A stretch of DNA of 42,917 nt from Methylocystis sp. L43 (GTDB lineage Bacteria > Pseudomonadota > Alphaproteobacteria > Rhizobiales > Beijerinckiaceae), in the NCBI RefSeq assembly GCF_015709525.1, contig NZ_JADNRA010000011.1, positions 1 through 42,917 of the forward strand, read 5' to 3'. Of this stretch, positions 1 through 8,195 are shown piece after piece; the stretch's first letter is position 1, and each line of letters starts with the position of its first letter. The notes below the pieces were generated by a model. The model had not been told where the DNA came from. It saw nothing but the letters and a program-made list of their open reading frames with translations, and ran no database searches. Both the position numbers and the translations under genes were made by a program.

Positions 1-1065
1 GAGATGGGGATAAATTAGCGCGACTTGTCCCTTAAAGGATCGATCGGAATACGCCCTTGGCCGCACGTCGACCTTTTGTCCGGGCGCAATCAAGGCGATG
101 TCCCGCTCGGCGATGTCAGCCAAGACCCAGACCACGGAATGATCGACGATGCGAAACAGAATGTCCCCAGGCGCGGCGCGCATGCCGTTAATCGCCGCCC
201 GCTCCAGGACATGACCGTCTTGCGGCGCCGGCCATGCAATCACACGTGGAACGCTGCGGGCGCGCCCGATCACGGCGATGGCGCTTTCGTCGAGGCCGAG
301 ATTGACGAGCCGCCGCTTGGCTCCCTCCAGACGCTGGGCGTCGATCCCGCCGCCACGCCGCATGTTGAGGACGGCGACATATTCGGCGGCTGCGCTCGAA
401 AGATTCGGCCCATACACGCGCATCAGCGTCTGGCCCTTGCGAACGTAATCGCCCTCCGCAAACCTCCCGACCGATTCGATGAAGCCTTCGAAGCGCAGGG
501 AGACGATCGAGATACGTCGCGGGTCGAAGTCGATCCTGCCCGTCGCTCGAACAGGGACGCTCAGCGTCCGGCGTTGGACGGGTTCGGAGCGAACGCCGGT
601 CTTTTGCAGCTTTCCGGGGCTGATCGTGATGGTCGTGCCGTTCTCCGCCTCGTCCTCGTAGACGGGTACGTAATCCATTCCCATCTCGTCTTTCTTGGGA
701 ACGGGCGATGTGTCAGGCAGGCCCATTGGATGGCGATAGAAGCGCACGCGTCGTTCGCCACCAATCTTGGCGGAGCCTGCAGGAGGCTTGTCCTCGAAAC
801 TCACATCCTCGCTGGCGCGCACCGGCAGATAATCTTTGCCTGCCGATGTCTTCTTGGGCGTCGAGGAATAGGCTGGGCGACCGTCGGGATCCCTGTAGTA
901 AATGATCGGGCCTGTCGTTGCAGGCGGCTTACCCGAGATACTAGGCCCGGCGTCACCCAGCGTTCCTGTAGGTGTGACCCATTTGAAACGTCCCTCGGCC
1001 AGCCAAGCGAGGCTGGCCGCGACGACGACAAAGCCCAAAAGAATTGCGAAGTGACGGCGAGTCAT
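1..1065 (-). CDS. cusB: CusB-type RND efflux periplasmic adaptor, C-terminus beyond left edge
   Basis: This is the membrane-fusion subunit that would link a heavy-metal RND pump to its outer membrane channel and deliver Cu(I)/Ag(I) in the periplasm. The visible protein (about 355 residues) begins MTRRHFAILLG, with one N-terminal membrane anchor or signal (residues 5-22). Residues 109-135 form the His/Met metal-binding module typical of CusB adaptors (RHPMGLPDTS...DEMGMDYVPVY). It then has the adaptor barrel and lipoyl segments, including a VPVRATGRIDFD strand. The ATG at 1065-1063 overlaps the stop of the upstream outer-membrane gene in an ATGA, so the two are translationally coupled. Residues 56-82 look like a second, degenerate copy of the metal-binding module. 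The pump gene would be expected past the left edge. Family assignment is firm; Cu/Ag specificity is inferred from the Met-rich module and neighbours. Confidence 0.9.
   Translation of the reverse strand, partial: MTRRHFAILLGFVVVAASLAWLAEGRFKWVTPTGTLGDAGPSISGKPPATTGPIIYYRDPDGRPAYSSTPKKTSAGKDYLPVRASEDVSFEDKPPAGSAKIGGERRVRFYRHPMGLPDTSPVPKKDEMGMDYVPVYEDEAENGTTITISPGKLQKTGVRSEPVQRRTLSVPVRATGRIDFDPRRISIVSLRFEGFIESVGRFAEGDYVRKGQTLMRVYGPNLSSAAAEYVAVLNMRRGGGIDAQRLEGAKRRLVNLGLDESAIAVIGRARSVPRVIAWPAPQDGHVLERAAINGMRAAPGDILFRIVDHSVVWVLADIAERDIALIAPGQKVDVRPRAYSDRSFKGQVALIYPHL
661..900 (-). repeat. Tandem heavy-metal-binding modules in the CusB gene, one degenerate
   Basis: Two 27-residue segments of the adaptor, residues 56-82 (bases 820-900) and 109-135 (661-741), align without gaps on a shared YR-P-G-P-S-PKK-G-DY-PV skeleton. 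The second keeps H112, M114, M128 and M130; the first has Asp, Asp, Ala and Lys at these places and so has probably lost metal binding. Confidence 0.75.
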
Positions 1066-2309
1066 AGAGAGCCTCCCGCCAGACGTTCAAGCTCCGCGTA
1101 TCTGGCTTGCTCTTCGACTTTGAGCTTAAGGATTTCGAGTTCGATCGCTCGCAGGCGTCGTTCGGCTTCCAGAGACGTCGCCAAGTCGGCGGCTCCGGCC
1201 GCAAAGCCGCTTCGCGCCGTCTCCACCGACAGCCGCGCCGGACTGAGCTGGCGTTGTTCGACGATCCGGATCGCCTTGCGCACCGCCTCCAGCCCGAACC
1301 ACGCTTCGGCCACATCGCCGTCGAGCCGGATTCGGATGGCGTCGTAGCGCATCTGCGCGGCGCCGAGCCGCGAACTGGCGGCGCGCTGTTCGGCGTCTTT
1401 CGCTTCATATTGCAGCGGCACCTTGAATCCGAGCATGAACATGCCGCTATTGTCGCCGGTGGGACGCTGCACGAAATTCGCGCCAACGGTGACGTTCGGA
1501 TAGTAATTCAGGTCCGTGAGTTCTTTAGTTCCGATCGCTGCGCGGACCTGCGCGCCGGTCGTGGCGAGGGCTGGATTGGCGACTCTCGCGAGCTCCTGAA
1601 CGCCGGCGAGCGTCAGCTTTGTTTTCAGCGGCCGAAAGCCTTTGGGCATAGCGAGTGGCTCTTGCGAGCCGCGACCGACCAAGGCATTTAAGCGAGCGGC
1701 GGCGGCCTTTGCCTCGCCTTGACGGCGCGCGACCTCTGTTTCAGCCGTCGCCGCCTCGATCTCGGCTTTGATCACTTCCTGCTGGTCGACCGAGCTCGCG
1801 CCATAACGCAAGCGCAGGAGCGCGAGAATTTCGTCGAGCCGGCGCTTTAATCCAAGCGAAAGGTCGATCGCCCGATGCGCGGCGCCGTATTGCGCATAGG
1901 CGGCTTTGACGCGGGCGATCAAATCTGTGGCGACGGCGCGACTCTGATGCCTCGCAGCCTCGGCGTCGGCCTCTGCGACGCCGCGCTCCAGATCGAGTTT
2001 GCCCCAAAGTTTGAATTCCTGCTCGAAGCCGATCCAACGCTGGCCGATGCCGCGTCCATTCACATCCCATGCTTGCAGCGTTACCGTCGGATCGGCCAGC
2101 ACGCCTGCCGCGCCCACTTTATGCGCTGCCGCATCGGCATCCAGCGCGGCCGCCGCTAGTTCAGGGCTTAGCTGATTTGCAAGGGCGACGACGCTTTCGA
2201 CGTTGGCGCCGGGCAAGTTTCGCTCGGTTGCCGAAAGCGATGTTGAGCACATCAATACCGCCGCCGATTCCACAAATGAGATGGCGCGAAGGCGCCGTCC
2301 TCGACTCAT
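1062..2309 (-). CDS. cusC: TolC-family outer membrane efflux channel (CusC-like)
   Basis: Outer membrane exit duct of a heavy-metal RND efflux complex. The 415-residue product starts MSRGRRLRAISF, has an export signal ending near CSTSLSATE, and carries two long helical repeats typical of OEP/TolC proteins (the Ala/Glu/Arg-rich heptads around LARVANPALATTG and near the C-terminus). I chose the ATG at 2309, not an upstream ATG at 2387, because it overlaps the previous gene's stop as ATGA and gives a clean signal peptide. The downstream adaptor overlaps in the same way, so the three genes form one tight minus-strand operon. Copper specificity is inferred from the CusB-type adaptor next door, not from this sequence. 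Confidence 0.9.
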   Translation of the reverse strand: MSRGRRLRAISFVESAAVLMCSTSLSATERNLPGANVESVVALANQLSPELAAAALDADAAAHKVGAAGVLADPTVTLQAWDVNGRGIGQRWIGFEQEFKLWGKLDLERGVAEADAEAARHQSRAVATDLIARVKAAYAQYGAAHRAIDLSLGLKRRLDEILALLRLRYGASSVDQQEVIKAEIEAATAETEVARRQGEAKAAAARLNALVGRGSQEPLAMPKGFRPLKTKLTLAGVQELARVANPALATTGAQVRAAIGTKELTDLNYYPNVTVGANFVQRPTGDNSGMFMLGFKVPLQYEAKDAEQRAASSRLGAAQMRYDAIRIRLDGDVAEAWFGLEAVRKAIRIVEQRQLSPARLSVETARSGFAAGAADLATSLEAERRLRAIELEILKLKVEEQARYAELERLAGGSL

Positions 2310-2710
2310 GGCGCCACCTTTAGAATTAGTCGGCCTTGGACCGTGCCGCTCTCGCCCTGCACCTTTGCAGCGAGTGATATCCGCCACGTTCCCGCATCAG
2401 TCAGATCGACCTTGAATCGATAAATTCCGGGATCGGGGCTTTGCGCCGGTTCGATCATGCTGGTCATCGTCTCCATGCCATCTGGAGCCATATCGAGACG
2501 CATCGCGAAGATCACCGCGTCTGGCGCCGGCTTGTCGTCGGGCTTATGGACGAGACGTACCGATACGATCGCTTGCCCCGTCTTGAATTGCGCTGCGACG
2601 AGTCGGAATTCGTAGTCGTTGATATTGGCGCGGGCGAACGGCGCTAGGCCTAGGATGGCAAGCGCGACCAGCGCGAATAAGCGCGCCTTGCTCGAGGTCA
2701 CGAGCATCAT
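2306..2710 (-). CDS. FixH/YtkA-like exported protein of the cus operon
   Basis: A 134-residue secreted or membrane-anchored beta-sandwich protein. The N-terminus MMLVTSSKARLFALVALAIL is a signal peptide ending in ARAN. The body (YEFRLVAAQFKTGQAIVSVR ... DLTDAGTWRISLAAKVQGES) matches the FixH/YtkA-like pattern of small proteins often found with copper transporters and cbb3 oxidase assembly genes. The start is taken at 2710 because GGAGAG lies six bases upstream; an ATG at 2731 is possible. Its stop overlaps the start of the outer membrane channel gene. Role inferred: periplasmic partner in metal handling. Confidence 0.75.
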   Translation of the reverse strand: MMLVTSSKARLFALVALAILGLAPFARANINDYEFRLVAAQFKTGQAIVSVRLVHKPDDKPAPDAVIFAMRLDMAPDGMETMTSMIEPAQSPDPGIYRFKVDLTDAGTWRISLAAKVQGESGTVQGRLILKVAP

Positions 2711-2939
2711 CAGATTCTCTCCGTATCCCATTAATGCGCATGGTCGTCGGGCGGATTGCAGCCGCGCTCAATCCCGACGAGGGACGTCATCGCGCCTCAC
2801 GCGTCGATGCGACAACGGCGCTGGTTCCTGCGGGAATGGGATCGTGGATAACGATCCCCCTCGGCTAGCCGCAGCGACCGCTTGAGGTCGCGCCAAATCT
2901 GCTCCGGGCGCAACCGTGAGCGAGATTGGACTTTCGGCT

Positions 2940-3263
2940 TTAGACGATTGGAGGCCGAAGAGCGGGCGGGCTTCGCAATCCACCGAGCTCAATGTCGTCG
3001 GAGGGAATTAGCGGCGGCGCACACACCCAAAGAACGGCATCAACGAATGGTTGAAACTGCGGAAGCGCTGCTTGACTGGGCCCGCAGAGGATCTCAGCGC
3101 ACACGGGGAGTGCTGCGCCGTCATGGCCGTTGTGGTCGGGACAATCGTCCATGCTCATTTCGATGCAAGCATGGTTCATCTTCGCGGCAAAAGCTCCGCC
3201 CGCCCCAGCTAAAGCTGTAGCGAGAATAACCACAGAGATCAAAAGGCGAAGGCAGCGAAGCAT
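2940..3263 (-). CDS. Small exported Cys/His protein, DUF2946-like
   Basis: A 107-residue protein with a clear signal peptide (MLRCLRLLISVVILATALAG...AFA) followed by a short mature region containing HACIEMSMDDCPDHNGHDG and a CAEILC pair. Metal binding by the Cys, His and Met residues is plausible. Such short proteins, some called DUF2946, commonly precede copper efflux genes. It is probably the first gene of the cus operon, 229 bases before the FixH-like gene. The C-terminal half (residues 65-107) is Pro-rich and unremarkable. I do not recognise a precise family, so the DUF2946 label is tentative. Confidence 0.65.
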   Translation of the reverse strand: MLRCLRLLISVVILATALAGAGGAFAAKMNHACIEMSMDDCPDHNGHDGAALPVCAEILCGPSQAALPQFQPFVDAVLWVCAPPLIPSDDIELGGLRSPPALRPPIV

Positions 3264-3811
3264 TTCTCTACTCTGTCAGCCGCAAACTACCATGGCAAGC
3301 GCCACGCCCAAACCATTTTCTGATCCGGCGAAGGTCGGCTACGGACGGTGTGCGCCCGGATAGCTGGACTCCGCTAGATTGTCTCTCGCCAGTGGCTGGC
3401 CGGAATAGGATTGGACTTGAAAAGCGTACTAAAGCGTGAAGGTGCTGAACTAAAACTTCGGAGCGGCATGATTTCGTGCTCATACCGTCGACTGTCGACC
3501 TATCGTGCGATGAGATTGTTGAAGAACTTTTGGCGCAAAGTTGTTTCATGCGCATGCCAGATACCGGCGCAAAGACCATCGTCGCTTGTCTGGCCGTGAC
3601 AACGACCCAAATCGGAGCGATAGGCGATGCCCATAAGAAGGGCGAGAAGAAAGCGCCCGAGATCGACCGAAGGCGAAGGAAGGGCAGTTGCGGTGTTTGC
3701 CTGGAATGCGCCCTCGGCGTCCTTTCTCAAACGCGGTCCCCTGAGTTCCTGCCCCCGCGCACGCGAATCGGCCGTGTTCATGTTCCAAATCCAGCGACAG
3801 AGCTTCCTTGG
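3264..3811. other. No intact gene seen
   Basis: About 550 bases between the cus operon and a kinase fragment. Overlapping short ORFs on both strands have no recognisable domain or credible ribosome binding site. The cus promoter should lie at its left end, upstream of 3263 on the minus strand, but no operator palindrome was recognised. Confidence 0.5.
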
Positions 3812-4060
3812 TTAGCTCGGCTCGCCGACGTCCTTGTGATTTATCAGAGAAGATGCGCGTTCAGTAATAGCCTTAAGAGGAAGCCGAAGTTCGAAGATCA
3901 ACCCGTTTGGGTTAAAATCGATCGTTGCTTGTCCACCGAACGGCTTTCCCGACTCGAGTAAGATGGTATTGCCGAATCCGTTCGCTGTCGGTCGAGGATG
4001 GATGGGCGGCCCGCCGGCTGGCGACGACATACGACGCCAGCCCCGTTTTTGCACGCGCAG
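3812..4060 (-). pseudogene. C-terminal fragment of an HWE/HisKA_2 histidine kinase
   Basis: The translated segment contains SSPAGGPPIHPRPTANGFGN followed by GGQATIDFNPNGLIFELRLPL. This is the end of the ATPase domain of HWE-type sensor kinases (G-GP-P--GFG--L then GG---DF-P-GL--E-R-PL). Everything upstream (sensor, dimerisation helix, N box) is missing. The nominal ORF starts at 4129 in non-conserved sequence, so this is a truncated remnant, not a working kinase. It marks an old deletion or insertion boundary next to the copper efflux operon. Confidence 0.75.
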
Positions 4061-4222
4061 TACAAGCGTGATGAATCTGTAGCCCAGAGTTTTCGAAAAA
4101 GGCATCTCGCTCTCTTTTTTTGTCCGCACCTAGTCCCTCACATCGCCCATCCTACGCCTATCGATGATGCACTTGGGTAGCGCGGCTCGAGAGAAGATGC
4201 CAAAGACGCTTAGGCTCTGCCT

Positions 4223-4549
4223 ATGACAGAAAGGGTTCTTTCGATGTGGGTCAACCCCCGAGTTTCTTACGAGGACAAATTGAAAGCCCTCACATTAGCT
4301 TGCCTCCAAGCCAATCCGGAGCTGGTCAAAAGAATTGAAAGCCGTCCAAATTGCGCTGCAAGCGCGAGCGACGTAATCGGCATTGTCGACATTAAGGTGC
4401 TGCTTATGAAGGACGTCTCTGATCGCAGGTGCCTGTCAAATATTGAGACCCTGTCGTGTTGGTGGAATTTCAAGAAAGACGCGTTGAGTTCTCAATCAGA
4501 CGAATGCATCGGTTTTTTATATGAAACTCTCCTCTATCTCACACGCTAA
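4223..4549 (+). CDS. Hypothetical protein
   Basis: A 108-residue ORF beginning MTERVLSMWVNPRVSYEDKL. It is predicted soluble and largely helical, with three Cys, a Trp pair (SCWWNF) and no signal peptide or known motif. The upstream region has no strong ribosome binding site; an internal ATG at 4244 is an alternative start. It sits alone amid gene fragments and is less GC-rich than its neighbours, which may point to separate acquisition. I do not recognise a family. Confidence 0.45.
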   Translation: MTERVLSMWVNPRVSYEDKLKALTLACLQANPELVKRIESRPNCAASASDVIGIVDIKVLLMKDVSDRRCLSNIETLSCWWNFKKDALSSQSDECIGFLYETLLYLTR

Positions 4550-4699
4550 ATTCAGATTCGCCATTCTGAACGAATCCGGGGCACGGCCAGGATCGCGGTC
4601 CTTTTTGTGGTGCGCATTGCGAGCCGGCGGGAATGGTCGATGGTAAGCAGCAGCGCCTCGTGCTGTAAATTAGAAGAGGTCGGCGAGTCGGACCCCTCA

Positions 4700-4960
4700 G
4701 AGGTTTGCAGACAGCTTTTCGTTGGCCCGAGCCCATAGGCCGCAGCTCGCGCGGCAACGCGTCAATGCTACGCCCTCGCCACGTCGGCCGCAGGGCGTCG
4801 GCGTCGTCATCGAGGCGGAGCACAGCTGCACGACGCTGTGGGGGTCAACACGACGGACTCGCTCCTGACGATGAGCCGGCTGCTCGGCGTGAACCGCGAC
4901 CACTCGCGCACCCGCAAGGAATTCCTTGCCATGGTGCAGGGGAGGCGAGCGCTGCGCCTA
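4700..4960 (+). pseudogene. folE: Decayed 3' fragment of GTP cyclohydrolase I (folE)
   Basis: The reading GVGVVIEAEHSCTTLWG, then after a one-base shift GVNTTDSLLTMSRLLGVNRD and RKEFLAMVQ, matches the last quarter of FolE, including the EHSC zinc ligand. It parallels the intact folE at 19520, which reads [20 protein letters not shown] and EEFLGMV. Upstream, FADSFSLARAHRPQLA is a worn version of the FolE segment just before this. The upstream catalytic CEHH region is absent. It is a non-functional second copy, close to a DUF6522 gene. Confidence 0.8.
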
Positions 4961-5059
4961 GCAAGTTGTGGAAATTAGCGCCGCGCCGGCGGCGGTACTT
5001 GCAAGGCGCCCAGACGAGTCGATGTGATTTATTGGCAAGAGCGCCGGCGCAGCCATAGC

Positions 5060-5356
5060 TCATGGACGGGATTGTGGTCGCGAAGAGCTGGCGCGTTTAG
5101 CCAGGAGCGGGTCTTCGTGGACCGCGCCGTCCCCATCCAGGACGAAGCGCCAAAGCAATATTCCGCGCCGGAAGGTGAGGCGAGTTTTGCCATAATCCTC
5201 GCCTTCTCCCCGCTCGCAGGTCGCCACGATTGTTCCCCGCTGCAGTTCCGTGCGAAAGGCTTCGACGGAGAGTCCGAATTTTGGCGCAACGAAAGTCGCG
5301 TCCACAACGAAGTCTTCGCCGTCACGGACAATGTCCGCACATCTGGGATTGGCCAT
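5060..5356 (-). CDS. DUF6522 family protein
   Basis: A 98-residue soluble protein starting MANPRCADIVRDGEDFVVDA, with the later motifs TIVATCERGEGEDYGKTRLT and RRGILLWRFVLDGDG that fit the small DUF6522 family. Its function is unknown; family members are often found near nnrS, NO reductase and folE genes. Here it lies close to a folE fossil and 15 kb from the intact norZ/nnrS cluster, so it may be a displaced member of that set. The start is at 5356; an upstream ATG at 5389 would add an uncharacteristic N-terminus. Confidence 0.7.
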   Translation of the reverse strand: MANPRCADIVRDGEDFVVDATFVAPKFGLSVEAFRTELQRGTIVATCERGEGEDYGKTRLTFRRGILLWRFVLDGDGAVHEDPLLAKRASSSRPQSRP

Positions 5357-6313
5357 CCTGTCCTCCGCTCGCCGGGTCAAGGCCGGCACCCAAAATCAAG
5401 TGCCGTTGCTTTATAGCCGACGAGGCAGGGTCGTGTCGCGGCGAAAGAGGCGTGCTTCGATTCAGCGGTTCATCAAAACGCCTTTAGGCTCGGCTTCGGC
5501 AACAATGGGGCTGACCTGAGCTTAAAGGAGGTCGATTTTCGCTGGACCTACATCTCATCGCCGCTCAATCGCCGCCACGTGCCGTCCGGCTGAACAGCCG
5601 CGCGATCTTGCGTGCTAACGGCGCGCGTGAGCGCCGCAGAATGCGCTTCTCCGCTCTTTTCCTGCGCACGCGCCGCGGCCTTGGGCTCCAAAGCGCGCCG
5701 CAGACGCCGATACGCTCAGCGATCACCGCGTCCTGCCTTGGAGTGAAGATGACTCCTGGGAGCAGGTTGGAATGAAATCGGCGGAACGTGAGAATAGCAT
5801 GGCTCTGCTCCTCTTCGAAATCTCAGACCTCATCAAAACTCACTCAGAGGGCTTATCTCATGAACAGGAACACCTTGGCGATTATAAGGGACTGGGTTGG
5901 GCGCTGGTCAGACGAACGTTTCGCCGGGGCGCTCAATCGAATGGTCATCCCTCCGGCAAGGGCAAACCTCAAGTGCGCTCCCGTGCGTCGCGCGCGGTAT
6001 CCAAGCCTATAATCTTCAGAATGGCTGACGATGACCGAGGCGGCTCAGGCGTCGAGCATAATGAAAGATAGGTTGAGCCATCTTAGCAAGGCTGGCTATT
6101 TTCGCCCGCGGCAGGTTGTTTCCGCAGTGCGTAACAAATCCGTGTTAACAGGACCGATGAAATGGCGGGGCTCGAAAAGGGCGCCCGTATCGCATCGCCA
6201 ACGAGAAGACGCTTCCAGTATTTTACTACGCACGCACCATGATGGGTGTCATCGCAGCTTCGACACGCGTTGTTGTTTTGGATGCTCCGCTTGAGACAAA
6301 AGAGCTCAGCCTC
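5357..6313. other. Long stretch without a recognisable gene
   Basis: Roughly 950 bases. Several short plus-strand ORFs exist (5772-6071, 5861-6013, 6061-6294) but none has a known motif, and the reading shifts between frames near 6180-6290 (a segment reading PYRIANEKTLPVFYYARTMM suggests a broken gene). No RNA gene or strong inverted repeat was noticed. Most likely decayed sequence. Confidence 0.45.
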
Positions 6314-7060
6314 TCACAAAGGCGAGTCCAGTCTTGAGACGTCGATCTGCTCGTCGTGCATCCCGAACAGCCTGCCGTCCCGTAGCTGATGGATGTGATC
6401 GAAGCGATCGAAAATCTTCTCGTCATGCGTTACGGCGATGATCGCGGCGTCGTGCTCGACCGCGAGCTTGCGCAAGAGGTCCATGACGATGCCGGCGCGC
6501 TTGGAGTCGAGGGCGGCCGTTGGTTCGTCCGCGAGAATGATGCGAGGGCTGTTCGCTAGCGCCCGCGCGATGGCCACCCGCTGCGCTTCGCCACCGGAGA
6601 GCTTGGCCGGCATCGCTTTTGCGCGGTGGCCGATCTCGAGATAATCGAGCAAAGCCACGGCCCGCTTGCGCGCATTAGCAATGTCGACGCCGGCCAATTG
6701 CAACACGATCGCCACGTTATCGGTCACATCGAGGAACGGCAGCAGGTTGTGGAACTGGAAGATGAACCCGATCTTGTCGAGCCTGAGACGCCGCAAATCA
6801 CCCCGAAGCCGGCGGCCATCGCGGACGACCAGTTCGCCGTCGAGCTCCATGCACCCCGAGGACGGATCCAAAATGCAGCCGATGATGTTAAGGAGGGTGG
6901 TCTTGCCGGAACCGGAGGGGCCAAGCAGCGCTACGACCTGTCGGGGGTAAACCTCTAGCGAAACATCGCGCACTGCATCGACGCGGGTTTCTCCCTCGCC
7001 AAAGTGTTTTGAGATGCGATCCAGCCGAACAAGCGGCGCGCCAGAGCTTGTGGTTTGCAT
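6314..7060 (-). CDS. ABC exporter ATP-binding protein (MacB/LolD/DevA type)
   Basis: Cytoplasmic ATPase of a tripartite exporter, 248 residues from [10 protein letters not shown]. Walker [10 protein letters not shown] is at residues 47-54, the signature [15 protein letters not shown] is complete, Walker B is [13 protein letters not shown] and the switch His is in [12 protein letters not shown]. The start at 7060 lies one base after the permease stop; an ATG at 7114 would run into the permease gene. The upstream neighbours are an FtsX-like permease and an HlyD-type adaptor, the arrangement of MacAB and DevBCA systems that push substrates from the inner membrane or periplasm through a TolC channel. 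No dedicated TolC is present here. Confidence 0.92.
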   Translation of the reverse strand: MQTTSSGAPLVRLDRISKHFGEGETRVDAVRDVSLEVYPRQVVALLGPSGSGKTTLLNIIGCILDPSSGCMELDGELVVRDGRRLRGDLRRLRLDKIGFIFQFHNLLPFLDVTDNVAIVLQLAGVDIANARKRAVALLDYLEIGHRAKAMPAKLSGGEAQRVAIARALANSPRIILADEPTAALDSKRAGIVMDLLRKLAVEHDAAIIAVTHDEKIFDRFDHIHQLRDGRLFGMHDEQIDVSRLDSPL

Positions 7061-7061
7061 C

Positions 7062-8195
7062 TCAGCCCCCAAGCGCGGTCGCCGGATCGACCCTGAGCGC
7101 GGCGCGGACGCCAAGGACGCTCGATAGAAGGCATACTACGAAGACAATGGCTCCCAGAATGACAACATTATCCGGCTCCAGCACCACACGTCGTGGAAAG
7201 TAGTCCTGAATATTGACGATAAGTGCGCCACCGATTGCAAATCCGATGAAGCCGAGCGCCATGGCTTGCTGCACGATCATCCCGATGATCGTTCTGTCGG
7301 GCGCTCCAATCAATTTCAAGGTGGCGATCTGCTTCAGTTTCTCCATGGTCATCGTGTAGATAATAAGCGCGATGATCACCGCGGAGACGACCAGCAGCAG
7401 GCCTGTAAAAAGCGCGATTTGTCGGCGCGCACGGTCAACGAGCGAAAGTGTCAGAATGTTCTCTTGAGCTTCCTGGGTAATGGCCGCGAGATGCTTCCAC
7501 CGCTTGATTGTGCTAGCGACGGCCTCCGAAGAAGAGTTCGGATGCAGACGCGCCACGACCGCATTGACGGTGTCCCGAGTTGATCCGCCCTCGCCACGAG
7601 CGAGTTTGAGTCGCGCCGCCGACGGCGCGAGATCGAACTGCAGTTTCTGCGCGTCCTGCAGCGTGACGTAGACGGCCGGGTCGCCTCCCGAACTGACCTG
7701 GTGCTGCGTGAGACCAACCACCGTGAACATGCTTCGGCCGAGCGCGACCCGATCGCCGAGGACAAGACCGGCAGCGCGGTCGGCGACTATCTCATAGTGG
7801 CTGCGAGCAACTCCGCGACCTTCGATGATTACTGGCGGACCGCCTGGTCGCGTCGGCTCGTAACCGATGACGTAGAGCCGGAGCTTGTTGCCCATGTGCT
7901 CACTCTCTACCGTCTGATACGTGACGCTTCCGGCGGCGTCCACGCCCGCGATGCGGGCGATCGCCTCCCGCGTGTCTCCTGGAATGCGAGATATCTCCGC
8001 GAAGGGACCGCGCGTACTGGATTCCACAACCCACAAATCGACAGCCGGCGCTCGGGCGATGGTCAGCGCCTCAACGACGAGCCCGCGATAGATGCCGATC
8101 ATTGCGAGCACGACTCCGAGCAGGAGGCCAAGTCCCAGGCAGGTCAATAGGAACCGACCGAGATTGTGCATAATGTCGCGATATGCAAGGTTCAT
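7062..8195 (-). CDS. ABC exporter permease, FtsX/MacB (DevC-like)
   Basis: Inner-membrane subunit of 377 residues. The start MNLAYRDIMHNLGRFLLTCL leads into TM1 (about residues 15-40). A large periplasmic domain follows (residues 41-250, with VVESSTRGPFAEISRIPGDT). Three C-terminal helices include LLLVVSAVIIALIIYTMTME, then MALGFIGFAIGGALIVNI, then VVILGAIVFVVCLLSSVLGV. This is the FtsX/MacB permease topology. The ATG at 8195 overlaps the stop of the adaptor gene (ATGA), which is why it is preferred over the ATG at 8219. The substrate is unknown. Confidence 0.9.
   Translation of the reverse strand: MNLAYRDIMHNLGRFLLTCLGLGLLLGVVLAMIGIYRGLVVEALTIARAPAVDLWVVESSTRGPFAEISRIPGDTREAIARIAGVDAAGSVTYQTVESEHMGNKLRLYVIGYEPTRPGGPPVIIEGRGVARSHYEIVADRAAGLVLGDRVALGRSMFTVVGLTQHQVSSGGDPAVYVTLQDAQKLQFDLAPSAARLKLARGEGGSTRDTVNAVVARLHPNSSSEAVASTIKRWKHLAAITQEAQENILTLSLVDRARRQIALFTGLLLVVSAVIIALIIYTMTMEKLKQIATLKLIGAPDRTIIGMIVQQAMALGFIGFAIGGALIVNIQDYFPRRVVLEPDNVVILGAIVFVVCLLSSVLGVRAALRVDPATALGG

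Noticed and set aside
25-1347. A 440-codon plus-strand ORF
   Set aside because: It lies opposite the clearly homologous CusB adaptor and the end of the outer-membrane gene, has no motif, and is a GC-rich shadow.
2768-2992. 74-codon minus-strand ORF between the first two cus genes
   Set aside because: No ribosome binding site, no motif, and it overlaps the end of the small exported protein gene.
4697-4903. Minus-strand ORF over the folE fragment
   Set aside because: It is the antisense of folE; the same kind of antisense ORF occurs opposite the intact copy at 19912-20109.
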